Assembly: GCA_010645155.1 (NCBI GenBank)
Contig: JAAGOF010000209.1
Location: forward strand, 431,492-495,491
Length of the DNA: 64,000 bases
DNA from: Tigriopus japonicus
Lineage: Eukaryota > Arthropoda > Copepoda > Harpacticoida > Harpacticidae
Reading direction: 5' to 3'
The position numbers and the translations under genes are program-made. Below are positions 41,422 to 53,964 of the stretch, one piece after another. Below the pieces are notes generated by a model. The model saw nothing but the letters and a program-made list of their open reading frames with translations. It made no database searches and was not told the origin of the DNA. Position 1 is the first letter of the stretch. Each line of letters begins with the position of its first letter.

Positions 41422-41519
41422 GCCACACATGAATGCACTTTTGAGGCTAATCAAGATCGAGATTTAGAAGTCACACTTCCGGAACAATCTCGTTTACTCA
41501 GAGTTGCCGGCATGAAAAA
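41422..41519 (+). other. Orphan exon-like segment
   Basis: A 98-bp open segment sits between a good 3' splice site (TTTCGGTTCTAG) and a 5' splice site (GTAAGA). It translates as ATHECTFEANQDRDLEV followed by TLPEQSRLLRVAGMKK. No adjoining exons with a matching family were found, so it may be a relic or part of a gene I cannot assemble. Confidence 0.3.
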
Positions 41520-41825
41520 GTAAGATGCCAAATATTTTTTTAGTATTCTCGAAATCTTTTGCATTTCCCCATGTGAGAGAATTGGAGTGTGTAATTTTCT
41601 TAAAAATACATCCTTTCAAAGGTGTGGGCCCTATTTAGCTGAATCAGCCTGGTTTAGTGAGATTCAGATGGCAAGTTTATTCTTCATTCTTAGCAAATTT
41701 GGCAAACCTGTTAGCTGGGAAAAATACTTGTACAGACACCCAAGCTATGCCAATCTTCAGCAAGCCCTAGCACTGTGTCAGTACAGCTTGCCCAATCTCT
41801 TGTTTGCCCCCCATCACTATTTTTT

Positions 41826-41987
41826 ATAACTATCGACGGAACTCGAAATCGAACTAGTTCGAGTGTTGCCAAATTGGTCCCTGTTATGGTCTTTTCAAAA
41901 ACTTCTATACAACCTGCCCTTTTTAACATCGATAAACTTCCGAGTCAAAACTGGCAGGACTCCTGGTTCGAATCACATCATTAGTCC
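41826..41987 (-). mobile_element. Half copy of the family 4 MITE
   Basis: On the minus strand it reads from the terminus TAATGATGTGATTCGAACC through CAGGAGTCCTGCCAG to TCGATAGTTATAAAA, matching the left half of 37962-38268. The other half is missing. Confidence 0.65.
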
Positions 41988-42614
41988 TTACCGAACCTGA
42001 TTGGTTGAGCGTTGTTTCCCTCAAAATGACCAATTAAATTCCGATTTTGTTGTGTTGACTATCTCGAATAACCTGAACCTCCTGACTAGACGACATTTAA
42101 CCGAGTTTCGTAGGATTTTGGTGTCAAACGCAGCTTTGTTGTCTACAATATTCATGGATATCTTGCCTCGTTTAAAAAACGGAACCACTTTCTTGATCGC
42201 TTATCCTTTTTCCAGATTTCGAAAATTGTGGCACGAAAATATGAAAACGGATAAATGGATAGGGAGAAGCGAAGAAACGGTCGTGCGGTTATGATTGTTT
42301 GGCACAAAAATAACACCTATTATCCTTGCATATGATTTGCCAAATACTTGACAAAGAGTCGGACAAAGTGATCTTCCCTAGTTCAATATTAAGGCTATGA
42401 TGATTTTTTTTTCCGTGCATAGCCATTTTGAAAACCGAGCGTTCTTCACTCCGACTTCGTCTCTGCCTCTGAAATTTGGTTAAATTTGTAAAGATGCCGA
42501 AATAAATGAAACAAGTGCTCATGCTTCTTAAGAACGGTTATCTAGCGCGTCTTTTATAGCTTCGTATATTGTATGTGATCAACTATTCCTGAGTCTGAAA
42601 TGAAACGTTATCTT

Positions 42615-42620
42615 TTTATT
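42615..42620 (-). terminator. PolyA signal of TUBGCP2
   Basis: AATAAA on the minus strand, 20 bp beyond the TUBGCP2 stop, giving a very short 3' UTR. Confidence 0.65.
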
Positions 42621-42639
42621 CTTAGAAAATATTCTCAGG

Positions 42640-45600
42640 TCAAGGTGTACATCCAAACTGATCAAGGGCTTGAGTATAGAAGCCATTGAAATCAAGCCGG
42701 TGGAGAATGTTCATAATCCGCTCATTGTAGTTCTCCCGTCCCATTTGCGCGATCCGATCTAGCAATGAGAACAAGACCGAATTGAACCTCAGATCAAATT
42801 TGGCCACTTCATCATGGAAGGTATCCAGCTCATCACACGATTGGGCCACCAACTCCATGAAGCCGGCAAATTCGACGCAAACGCCCAATAGTTTGCGCAC
42901 GGTGGTCAGCAATTGTGGTGAGGACAACATGCAATCATTCAGACAAGTGGACAAAAAATCCGAGTGAATCTCCAGCACCTGCAATGTGGAAATGTAGGGT
43001 CATCAAGTTCGGAAAATCACATGTCGCTCCATGCTTCAAATTCATAGGGTTGAGTCAATCACTTTGAACACAAGCAGATTGGCTTGAAATGACCGATTGG
43101 ATACCTGGTTTCATTTGATTTTTCTTTGGCTGGCCAGGAATCCAAAATATTGGTTTCGTTGATGGCATATGAATCCAGGTTTTCCGTGATCCTTGAACTA
43201 GCCTTTTTCTATTCCCTAGGTGTTGATACACTTGAGCTCAGTTACGTATGTATGTAACTTTAAAGCATTGAAAGTTTTTAGTTGCCAACAAATCCTCGAA
43301 GAGATTAAATACAAATAAGTTATTTTCGTGCAAATTTTGCAATCAACCCCTACTTTGGGAAGATTTCGCTCTGCTATCTATAATCAAAAGTGCTCTAAGC
43401 AACAATAAATTATTAAATCAAGTTATTAAAACAAATTGAACAAACTTCATTCAGATAATTTGATTAAGAAGTTTTTTTTTCTTTTTTTAAGCTTGAAAAT
43501 AAACGGTCTTGAGAAGCAAATAAATATTTATGAGATTGTTTATCCTGGAGTAACAACATACCTTCATAAATGTGATCAGAAATGGGTGTCTGCACACGGG
43601 GCCATCGCAACCAATGCATCACAAGCACAAGCATTCATCATTACCTTACCTTGATAAGGCATGACTATGAATGTGCACTAATACCAGAGGTCACTAAGAC
43701 TCAGACAACCTAGGGTTGGATCCAACAAACCTTGGAGTGTTGTGAATAGAACCCCTTTGCTACAACTGCAAGCCTGTCCCCTCTGTTACTCAAAAAATCT
43801 CACCTGGTCCACATTTTCAATTTTTCCACTGCGGATCTTGGTGATCATGGCCTCCCAATTGGGCTCCAGCACTTCAAAGGTCATGTAATACTCAAGGTTT
43901 TGCAAGAAATTGAGCATTTTCTGTCGGAGGGCAAAACTGGCAGCATACTGTGAATATTGGTCTGTGGGATAGCACTTGAATACCTATTCCAAGAGAGAGG
44001 GAATCAATTTCTCATGATAGCCTAAATATATCTCAACTAATATATAATACAACACGCCACTTACAACCTTGTTGCTTCAATGATTATTCAACAGAACCTC
44101 TCATTGCAGAACTTAAGATGCACTTGTGCAAGGACATCTTAATTTCTCAGGACGAAATACAGAAATACAGCTTAAGGCCTGGCATTGTACTAAATTGAGA
44201 GGTTATTTCAAAACAGTAAATGTTCCGTTGAATTTTCATTGTTGTAACTCGGCCTTAAGTGGTATTCTGTAATATATCCTTTGTTGAGTCATCCTTGACT
44301 TGTGTGACTTATATTGTGAAGTAGTAGTCCTAGGAAAACTTGAAGGATTGAAATGATTACCTTGGTAGAGATCCAGACACTGGAAAGAAGTCGTTCCACG
44401 TGTTTGCAATAGAACAACTGTCGTAAGAGCATCTGATAACATGCCAAAGATTTCCTATTCAACACTAACGAGATCGGCCACTGTACATCATATCCAAAGG
44501 CAAACGCTTCCAATCCAGTGAGATCTGAAGTGTTACTTGGGGTCTTAAAGTCCATTTCTGAGTCTGTGTCAATCGAGAGGATTTTGCACATCTAAGAGTA
44601 AAAAAAATCTGGTAAGTTAAACCGCCAAGCCCAGAACATGCGGAACATCCAATTGTGGTCTTGTAAGATTTATATTCAGTCAACCTTTTTAAGAACCCAG
44701 AGAACTGATTAGGTGCAATTTTTTTCGATTTGAGACTTCAATTTGAAAGAGCAAAGTTAGTGTGAGTTAAAAGAGCCTCACACCCAACCAAACGTTTGAA
44801 GGTTAGCCAAATTTTGACAAGAAAAATATTAGCAAGCATTAAATCACAATTTTCAGAGATTTGACTTTATAAAACATTTCTTCGTATGTTTCAGACAAAA
44901 ACCGATTTTTGCTTTTGGGCATTTCGAGTTGTATTCAAACTATTTTGGTCATTTTTTTGTTAAAAAAACACTTCTTCCTTTCCTTCAGTTAATTGCTTCC
45001 TATTATCTGTGAAGGATCTGATCTGCAGTTGAACACATTAATAATCAAACAAGTTTGTCAAACCCCTATTATCCCTCTTTTAGGTTTTTTGTGGTCCCTT
45101 TCCCTCATATTATCTCTCATGGTTGTATAAAACTTGAACTCGATGTTCAATAGCTCACTTGAAAGATCAGGTCGTAAGGGAGAAGTTCCACGCCTACGTT
45201 ATCTTTGTAGGGATCTGTATTGGCGGCCGAAGTGCGTTGAGCCAATTCCAAGAGGGATTCCAATCGAGCGGGCTCCACTTGATTCACATTTTGGAGCAGT
45301 TCCTTCTCACACAAATCCATAAATTGGACGATGAAGTCCCCTTGATCCAAGAGGAAATAGTGCTTCACAGAGCGTAGATGACCAATCAGATCTCGATCCT
45401 TGACCAGTAAATCCAACAAGGTTTTTGAGGCAAAGGCGTGTGCTTTTTCCAGAAGAGGTCGATATTGATCAGGGTTGGGCATATATTGAACCTCGTCAAC
45501 GGATTCTGGCCATTGGATGGATTTGTCGCATTGCTGGATCACGTTCAAGTACTTGCCTAAACAACAATTGGATGGGTTCAAAGGGTTAGCTTTTAAGTCT

Positions 45601-48600
45601 TATGGTTTAAAAACCAGGGTTGGTCACGGGGTTTTCCTGTCCAAAACTCATTTTTTCTCTTTTACTCCACTGTTCCACTCCATTGTCAAATTATATTTCA
45701 TTGATTTAAAATTATTAGGCTGAATTTCGGACATCACAAGATATTTTAGAGGTTTAGAGAGTTGTTACATGTTGATCAAAAATGGCAATTTTAACGCTTC
45801 AAAGACAGAATTTAAAAATAAAAAATAAAATATTGAAAATCAAATCATTTAATTTTAAACTTTTAACATATGTCGTCAAATGTTACTGGGCAAATTCAAA
45901 ATATGCCAATACAAATAACAATTGACCACAAAAAGTAGTGATTGATATCATGATTGCAAATGCAATAATAGAATCAAAGCCAGAAATAAAGATATCTCTT
46001 GACAATAGAACCACCAATCTAAATGCACTCAGAGTAACTCTCATTGGTGCTAAACACTATCATTTTTATTCCATTTTTGACAGGGTATTTATTTCGTATG
46101 GATAATAAATCCCATTTATTCCGGGATAAAACCGGACAATTGATACCAACCCTGCCACAATAACAAAAAAACCTCACCTGTTCGAAGAATCATGTCCGAC
46201 GAACTGTGAAGAAATGCGGGAATCTGGTCCATTCTCAGAGTATATCGCCTCTCCCAGTAATCATCCGAATACTCCAAAGGCAAAATGGTCCGATCAATCA
46301 CCTCATTATCCTCCACAAAGAAATCCTTGCCCGAATCCGAGATCATCCCTCGATGGATCCAACGGCTTAAGATTTCAAAGTAGGGCTTAGCCGCAGCCTT
46401 CACCAGGAACTCGGCCACAGCCTTGCAATTCTCATTGCCCGTTTGACACATGAGTAATTGGTGCAAAAGACTCAAAGTCTTGCCTCCACGTGCACCCATG
46501 GTCTCACAATTGCGACACACTTCCGCAACCATGGCCATGGTGCTCAAAGTGGGTTGAATATAGAACCATAACTTGTTCAAAGTCAGTTCATGTTGACGCA
46601 ATTGGGCCTCCAATTGGGTCACAAAGATGTAATAGTCCTTGATGATTTGATACAAGGCTCCTGAAAGGGCTTGATTGACCCTGCCGGAGCCTTGTTGGAA
46701 CCAATCCTCGGCAAATTGAACGATGGTCGAGTAATGTTGGCACAACGGGGCGATTCTTTGGACCAGTTCTCGGAGACTTGGGTCCATACTGGGATCAAGT
46801 TTGAGGTCCACGTGACCTGTGGACGCGTTTTTGATCGGTTTGATGTGAGAGCCCTCGATCCCTGGAGATATTACGTTTAAAAATGAGTGGAACAGAGAGG
46901 TAGCTTACAGTACTTGCAGGAAGGTTGACATTTCATCAAGTATCATGTGTAGCATGTGAAACGCAAAAATGCTATCGTTCTTAAATACAGTTATGTTTGT
47001 GAAATGAAATTTGACTTTGTTGTTGATGGGTGAAGAAGCTTATGGGATGGGTAGGGATCGGATTTGAACTTGATTTTTTGGGCCAAAAAAATATTTTCAA
47101 ATTTGAGAAAAAATCGGAAAGTAAATGACTCCAATTTAGAAACAAGTTTAAAGAGAACATTGAATAGTCTGACTTGAAAATGACAATACAAAGTTGAATA
47201 ATCCGTGACTGAAGAAAACATGGAGCAGAATGTTGTCATTTTTGACTCCAGGATGTCTCTTTTCTTTTCAAAAAGTCGGGAAAAAATAAAACCAAGACTA
47301 ATTATGGCAAAACTCGAGTAAAAAACGATTTTTCAGCCTGTTTACCTCAAGAATAGAAAAAGGAACTGCTTGTTACATTAAGTTGCTTTTAAATCGTTTA
47401 CCATTTTCAAAACCATTCAAATGCCTTCTTTCAAACTACTTCAGAGACTATCTAATACAAATATTGCATCATAAACTATTTAGAAATTGGTTTCCGAATG
47501 ACAAAAATCACGAGTACGAAGTTTGTGTAGTTCTTACCAATGAAGCAATACAGCAGATCCTCGATGATGGCCGATTCCTGAGAAATAACAGGAATCTTAC
47601 CCAAGGGTCCAATATTTCCCTTGATGAGCATCTCATCAGCCAAGAAATCCAAGGTCATGTACGGTCGCTCCGGAAATAATCGCTTACTTCGTTGAGGAGC
47701 GCTCTGATTGTCTAGAACACTCAACGGTCCCACCTTTGTCAAACAAATAATCCATTATCATTCATGAACCGGTTAATGTGCCGTATCTTTAAATCTCACT
47801 TGTTGGAGGAGTTTTTCCTTCAAGGCTCGATAACTGGAATCATTGCTAGATGTCATTGGAGGCGGTCGTTTGGCTTTCGAGTAGAACGCTTTGGTTTTGT
47901 CATCGCGGCAAATTCCATGAAGGATCTCCATCATGGGCACCAAATTGGACACTCCTTGAGAGGATGCCTCTTTGAACTTGGCCACAAAATCGGCCGGATT
48001 CTGCGATTGGCTCGACAAATCCTGAGGATTGGATCATGAATCAAATTGAAAAATTCAGACAGGGTCAATATCATGAAGAAGATGATGGTAAGATTATATA
48101 ATGTCTAGATTTCAGCCCACGATACCGAAACTAAAAATGTTAAATGATTGATTGTTGTTGGGGAAAATTTGAGGTGGGGTTCTTTTTTCAAAACCGATTT
48201 AGCTCCTATTTACGTTTTTTGTCATAATTATTTGATCAGTATGCAATGTTTCAATGGGAAATGTAGTGGTAAATTTTGTATTTTGCAGGATTGTATATTT
48301 TTATTCTCAGTTTAGGCTTAATAGTGGATCCAGTCATGTTCTATTTTCTTCATATATTCAATATTTTAGTATGTTTTCAGTTATGAATTTATCAAGAGAT
48401 GAAATAATTTGCTGATTTTTTGTTAGCAGAAAACATCTAAATTAAAAACTTCACACATCTTTTTTGATTGGAGGGCATTGTGAAAACTAAAAAGTTCTAA
48501 CAAAATATTAGAAGTAACGTTTTCGCCTTCTATTTTTAGAGTCAAGGAATTAGGAGATGGAATTGTGACCTAATCAGAAATTGAACACATGACAAAAATG

Positions 48601-48891
48601 GGACATTCTTTCAGATCTAACTTCATGTAGTTGTGAAAATCCAAAGCAAGTCACGTTGATAATTCATTGAACTTTAAATACCTGAAGTTTTTTGTTGGAT
48701 AGATCTTGCATTGAACCGGAGAGAAGTCCCACGGATTCCTGAAGTTTGCCAATGTGTTTGTTCATCAACTCCTAAAACATACACTATGAGTATTGCCACA
48801 CCATTAAAAAACACATCATCACACTTACTGGAGAAACTTTGGCATCTTTGGCCAAATCGTGAACGATGCCCAAAACGCCAGAGGCCTCCAT
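42640..48891 (-). CDS. TUBGCP2: Gamma-tubulin complex component 2 (GCP2)
   Basis: Nine coding exons on the minus strand: 48829-48891, 48682-48771, 47800-48021, 47538-47733, 46178-46861, 45159-45556, 44361-44591, 43804-43983 and 42640-42978. All are GT-AG with agreeing phases, giving 2403 nt and 800 aa; human GCP2 is about 900. Diagnostic stretches are [19 protein letters not shown] (N-terminal GRIP1 region), [64 protein letters not shown] and the closing [19 protein letters not shown]2 pairs with GCP3 in the gamma-tubulin small complex that nucleates microtubules at centrosomes. The shorter length comes from a reduced N-terminus and loss of the C-terminal tail after FNGFYT. Its ATG lies 10 nt after a strong 3' splice site and about 95 bp after the SLC7A6OS stop. 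Confidence 0.95.
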
Positions 48892-48901
48892 CTTTCCCTT
48901 T

Positions 48902-48925
48902 CTACAACGCAAAAAAGAACACCAA
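48902..48925 (-). promoter_or_regulatory. Candidate trans-splice acceptor upstream of TUBGCP2
   Basis: On the minus strand a pyrimidine-rich tract ends TTCTTTTTTGCGTTGTAG, followed by AAAGGGAAAG and the TUBGCP2 ATG. Only about 85 bp separate it from the SLC7A6OS stop, so a local 5' exon has little room. It could receive a spliced leader, or be the acceptor of a cis intron reaching into or beyond SLC7A6OS. Confidence 0.5.
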
Positions 48926-48970
48926 TTAAAATCCGTCTCGAACTCGATCTATCATCAACAGAAACGCGTC

Positions 48971-48976
48971 TTTATT
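48971..48976 (-). terminator. PolyA signal of SLC7A6OS
   Basis: AATAAA on the minus strand begins 11 bp after the SLC7A6OS stop, and about 70 bp before the TUBGCP2 3' splice site. Confidence 0.65.
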
Positions 48977-48986
48977 GTCTCATCAC

Positions 48987-49913
48987 TTAGTATTCATCCA
49001 CTTCATTGATATCCACTTCATCCGAATCGGAATCCGAATCGTGCAAGTCTTTCAAAACGCGTTGCTTGAATCGTGCATAACTGGCTCCGTGCAAATCCTC
49101 ATCTTCTTTCATTTGGCGACTATAAACTAAAGCCGATTCATCATCCGATCCTTCGGAATCACTCCCTTCACCCAAATTCAGACGTCCCACGGATAAATCG
49201 CTATCATACGCCAATTCCGCGTACTCCTCTTCATCGGGATAATCATTGCGCCAATTGCCTTCATCATTGGAATCCTCGGAATCGGCCAATAAATCGTCAT
49301 CTTGATCGCGATAATCCGCCATCAAATCATGGGCATCCAAACCAAAGGCTTGAATCGAGGCCATATGCTCGAAAAAGGCGTCATCTATATCCGGCGAGGA
49401 TTCTCCATCCTCGCCATTCATCTCATAAATATCATAGACAAAATCCTCGTCCTGGGCATTTTTTTCGCGGATTAGCGCCTCTCCATTGCAGGTGACCGCC
49501 TCGTTTGAGTCGTTTTTAGGCTCATTTTCGGGCTCTAAATCGATAATTTTGAATGCGCTGGCCTCTCGCGAGGCGGTCACCACTTTTAAGCGATGGCGTC
49601 TTTCGCGCTCACCGCGATTTTGGCGGATTTGCTGGCGCAAATCGCTGGCGCTTAATCCAGTGCCTTTGCGCTGTAAATTTTTTTCCACAGCCGCTTTATT
49701 TTGAGGCGTGAGCGACGGAGGCGCCGCCACTTCGGCTGAATTTTGCCGGGCTAATAAGGCGAAATCGCATTTGGCGCGCTTAGCGGGCGCGTCGCTTTCG
49801 AGCGCGATGCCCGGCCAAGCGACTTCACTACGACGACGTTTCACTCTTAAAAGCGTGCGCGTGGGCGCTTTAAATTCGGATTCGGCACCGGATTTAGGAT
49901 CCATTTTTCGCAT
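48987..49913 (-). CDS. SLC7A6OS: SLC7A6OS / Iwr1 family RNA polymerase II nuclear-import factor
   Basis: Single exon, 308 aa, almost exactly the length of the human protein. The N-terminus holds the basic LLRVKRRRSE box found in this family. The centre has FVYDIYEMN, the Iwr1 signature (YDxY). The acidic C-terminus contains SNDEGNWRNDYPDEEEY, the most conserved block, and ends in a run of SDSDSDE. Yeast Iwr1 binds assembled RNA polymerase II and carries it into the nucleus through an importin; the same role is inferred here. Two ATGs (49913 and 49904) are possible, and the second (AAAAATGG) has the better context. It is directly upstream of TUBGCP2 on the same strand with an unusually short spacer. 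Confidence 0.93.
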   Translation of the reverse strand: MRKMDPKSGAESEFKAPTRTLLRVKRRRSEVAWPGIALESDAPAKRAKCDFALLARQNSAEVAAPPSLTPQNKAAVEKNLQRKGTGLSASDLRQQIRQNRGERERRHRLKVVTASREASAFKIIDLEPENEPKNDSNEAVTCNGEALIREKNAQDEDFVYDIYEMNGEDGESSPDIDDAFFEHMASIQAFGLDAHDLMADYRDQDDDLLADSEDSNDEGNWRNDYPDEEEYAELAYDSDLSVGRLNLGEGSDSEGSDDESALVYSRQMKEDEDLHGASYARFKQRVLKDLHDSDSDSDEVDINEVDEY

Positions 49914-51563
49914 TCACGGTTCTCTTTGAGATTCGGTTTTAATTCAGCTGGAGGGAAATTGGACACCAAAACAGAGAGTTTGTTTTGAAAGAGCAGGATC
50001 GCTGAAGCGTAACTATCTGCCAGGTGTTGGTTTATTATGTGAAATGAGCATGAAAATTGGCAAAATGTTTAAATAGAATTGTAATTTTAGTTCCTTGAAG
50101 ACTTCAAAAAAAGGTTAATTGATTGTTTTGACATACAGAAGCCCATTTTTTTAGTCTGGTGGAGGATTACTAAAAGAAAAAAGGTTGTCTGAAATTTGGG
50201 GCGACCCTGAATACAGATGCTTGAGAGGTTGCGTTTAAACGAAACTGACCCTTTCCGTGTGCATTTAAGGCGTATCGCGGAGGTGGCTTAAGATTTTAAA
50301 GGAATCATGATTCATGACTCTACTCAGGATTACTTATAAAACAGACTTTAGTACGAATCATTGCCATGGACGTTCGAAGGGAAAGTATGTAGAATACATA
50401 TATAAAGAACAAATTGTTGAGAGTTTGCTATTTCTTCTTTGAAAATGTTTACTTATGGAAGATTTTTTTTCAAATTTGAAAACTAAATCTGATTTTAAGG
50501 CTCCCAGCATAGGCTAACATAGTATTGATTGTTACCACTTCAATATCTAAATTTTCCTCTTCAAGATTGAAAAATAACAAGCAGATGACAATGAATATCT
50601 GAAGCTTTTTGTTTCATAAATTTCAGTTTTTTTTGCGAATGTTTAAATTTTATTTGAGCTTTTTTGGTTTTTATTTGTGCCTTTGACCGTTTTCTGGATT
50701 TTATTTTACGATTTTGGGCTGAACTTTGGGCAACTTTTGGTAACCAAAAGCTTCTTTTTGGTTTGCACTTTTTGCCCATCCCTACTTATTATTCATCTAT
50801 TTTCGTGAAATGTTTAAGCAATGAATTCCTTCATTAGGCTGTCCTTTCACTACATAACAAAACTGCTTTTTTGTAAGAAAATTTTATGGATTCAACTTGA
50901 GTAGTTCCGAAAACATGTCGAGTTTTGAGTAATCATTTCATTTTTTGCCAAATGCTCACAACCGCTACTTTCAATTTGCCTAAAAACTGGGTGCTGATAA
51001 AATATGAAAAAAAGATACTGACCTGCCCAAAAATTCAAAGTGGTGAAAAAAGAGTTTTTGGAAACTAATGACGCAATATTAAATAACCATTAAATATCCC
51101 AAAATATTGTCCTGATATAACATTCCATGGACTACATTCAAGTGGTAAAAATCGAGCTTCCACTAGACACAAATTCCGTCGTGAAAGTCTGAACCAATGC
51201 CTCAGAAACGAACCAACGTATTTCCACTCCTACAAATCACCCCCATTCATATTCAATCCCCAAAAGTGATATTCATTTCCTCTCTAGGAAGGATAAGTCT
51301 CTTTTAAGAAATCCTAGCCCTCTGATGACATGCAAACTCTCTCCCTAGCAGTTCTTAGGCTCTTCAAATCAAGTTCGCAAGTCGTCCCCAACTCCAATCA
51401 TAAGATTAAAACTCTACCTGTGTTGGAAGTAGTAGTTCTACTACAGCTCATTGGGTCTATTCCCTGCCTGATTACGTCACTTGTGCACTGTTGGACAGGT
51501 GTGAGCCAACTGAGAATCCCTTATTATTTCCGACACAACGAAAAACTAAGAGGCACTGTCAAA
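49914..51563. other. Intergenic; divergent promoters and repeat fragments
   Basis: It must hold the start regions of SLC7A6OS (minus) and the MARVEL gene (plus), but no TATA box stands out. About 50600-50795 is T-rich with TTTGCACTTTTT motifs and ends TTTTTGCCCATCCCTA, like the end of the nested element at 32593. The 51330-51782 open frame overlaps the MARVEL exons in another frame and is not a gene. Confidence 0.45.
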
Positions 51564-53880
51564 ATGGAAGTGGTAGTGGGTTTAGATTTCCCGCGGTCCA
51601 TCAAAGGCATGGTGTTCCTCGCTGAAGGGGTAAGGTATTCCATGAAAAAATTTCAGGTCAAGCAGCCAAATCTGATTGTTGTGAGCTCCTTTAGATTTGC
51701 AGTATTGTGGGAGGAATTGTCAACACCTACAGCAATGGGTCTGCTTTGGCTCAAGGTCTGCTTCATGTGGCCTTTTGGGTAACGGCCAGTGTTTCCTTGA
51801 CAATGACCCTCATGTATGTGTGCAACACACAAACTGTCATTGAACAGAGAAAGTCTCTTTTCTACAAATTTGTAAGTTGGTCGGTTTTGTAAGTAAGTGG
51901 ATCAGGGATTGATGGATGTAATTTTGTTCTAGGAAACGATATTTACTGGCGTGGCATTGATTTTCTTCACTATAACCTGCATCATTACCTTCTTTGGTTT
52001 TGGTGTTAGTGCGGTGAGTATATTATTGCAGGTCGCTTTGCTTTCCTTAATTAAATTTTAGCAAACGTTTCCAAAGTCGAATTTTCCCAAAAGTGGTTTG
52101 TTCACGGGGCCTTCATCAATGTTGAAAATTATATTTTTTGTCGCATTTGACGGTTTTGATGGGTAAAGGAGAGATTGATAGATGACAGAAAAGAAGTTTT
52201 TGAACATGTTAAATTCTAATTTAGATTTAAAACTTCTTTTCCCGAATTTCCAGTCTTTCAAAAGCCTTTGCAAGTTATTCTAGAAATTCAACATCAACAC
52301 TCACTGCGAAGAGAATGAAATTGCCCGAATTTTTTTATGTTTTATCAGACAAATTAAACATATTGGAGGTAAAAAGGTCACAAACAAAACAGTCACAGGT
52401 AAAAAGGTAACAGAAAAATGGTCTCGAGGAAAAAGGGCACATTGAAAAATCGTTTTTTTATGGATATTGTTGTGTTCGAACCGGAATTTCTCAGAAGCCC
52501 GTGGGCAGATCTCGAACAAAAGGTGTAATTTTGAATCCAGAGGGGTGAGAGAACACCCTTCTCCATGGTCTGCCGGATCCTGGACGGGTTGGGACAATTG
52601 TCATAAAAAAGTTGGGAATGGCTTCTTGTTGACTTATGGGACCTTTGCCTTGGCATAATTCTGTTCCAACCGGTAAATCTTAGGGTCCCATCAGACAATC
52701 TTTAACCAAGGAAGGTACCAAGGTCCGTGGGTTCACACCCTTGGCTACCTCCGGAGCTGAGTGCTTTACCGTGACCTTTTTACCGTGATCTTTTTACCGT
52801 GACCGTTTTACCGTGACCATTTTATGGTGACCTTTTTAACTTGTGACCGGTTTATGGTGACCTTTATACCTTTTCACGTATTTACCACGTGCCATTGAAC
52901 TGGATGGTTTGACCACTTGCATCTAGCTATCGAGCTCAAATTGTCCTGAATAATTTTTCGCTTTGTTCTTGATCTATAAACTTGTTTAGCCCAAGAACCG
53001 CTGAATTTCCAGAAAATCAGTCAAAACTATCATAGCTGGCTCAAGCTCCAAAATACTTCGTACTTCTAGTTAAACCGAAGGGGTTGAGCTTATTATATTT
53101 GAGAAAATGTACGTAATCATTAGCAATATGAGTATAAGAATTAAATAATATATAATTGAAAAATAGGAACAAACACATACAATGAAACAAACAGCGAAAT
53201 TAAACGTTTTCCTATTTCAAAATTACTGCTTCTTGTGAAGTTAAATGCAAATGATCTAAAAATGACCTTCTTTACAATCTGATGGTTCACTGTGACCTTT
53301 ATTTGAAGAAAGAATTAATATTGTTGCGTTAAATAAGTAGCAACTTCAAGGAAAATGTCAAGATAAGCAATAAAAATTCTCAAATGGAAGTGTCATGCAT
53401 ATTTGTTCATTCCATTTGAATTCCCTTTTTTATTTCAGAAAGTGTCGGCTTATTACTTCGATGATTAAAAAGAAAAAATATTAAATTGAATGCTTATGCT
53501 GATTCTGATTGTCTTTATCAAAGTTGAATTTTTAAATTGAAAAAATTCTCTCTTTGTCAAGAACTGCTCCCCTCATTGGCTTTACAATCGTTATTTTTTC
53601 GACATTTTAAATATTTATGCTCAACATTACGTTTTTACAAGTAAACGCTATCAGGGCCCGGTGCGGGTCTTTATTCCACTTTTCAAAGCCACCATCCACT
53701 AAACGAGCGTTAGTTTTAGTTGAATTTGCAAGCTATTGAATTATCCCCATTTCTTTTCAGATTTTCGCATATGCCATTTGGGGTGTTTTAGCCTTTGATG
53801 CTTTTCGACGGTTCCGCCAATACCGCATGAATTCTCCAGCGGACATCACGGCAGAAACTCCAGTGCCCCAAAGCTTTTAG
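51564..53880 (+). CDS. MARVEL-like tetraspan membrane protein
   Basis: Four exons, 51564-51629, 51695-51871, 51933-52013 and 53761-53880, all phase 0 with GT-AG introns, giving 147 aa. Four hydrophobic segments follow: GMVFLAEGICSIVGGIV, GLLHVAFWVTASVSLTMTLMYV, FTGVALIFFTITCIITFFGFG and IFAYAIWGVLAFDAF. The short cytosolic tail is basic then polar (RRFRQYRMNS to PQSF). Size, topology and the basic start (DFPRSIKG) fit MARVEL/CKLF-like proteins, which act in membrane apposition and vesicle traffic. I assign the family from topology, not from a specific motif, so another small tetraspan family is possible. A 5' untranslated exon may lie upstream. The third intron contains a foldback-like repeat. 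Confidence 0.78.
52370..52880. mobile_element. Foldback-like element in the MARVEL gene intron
   Basis: Direct copies of GGTAAAAAGGTCACA-like units (52370-52440) and inverted copies (CCGTGACCTTTTTA repeated, 52763-52870) bracket a 320-bp unique centre. Each arm has about five to eight units of 13-17 bp. The unit is the same as at 31750-32110. The centre has no transposase motif. Confidence 0.65.
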
Positions 53881-53958
53881 TGCGCTTATAAAGGTTGTCA
53901 ATTGTTCCAATAACAACGTGTCAAATAAGCGGGCAAACCACGAAAATGAGAATTATGT

Positions 53959-53964
53959 TTTATT
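53959..53964 (-). terminator. PolyA signal of the ephexin-type gene
   Basis: AATAAA on the minus strand about 120 bp beyond the stop at 54083. It lies between the two convergent stop codons (53880 and 54083). Confidence 0.5.

Noticed and set aside
49073..49495. 140-codon plus-strand frame rich in His, Asn and Arg
   Set aside because: Antisense of the acidic Asp/Ser/Glu-rich part of SLC7A6OS; its composition is explained by that.
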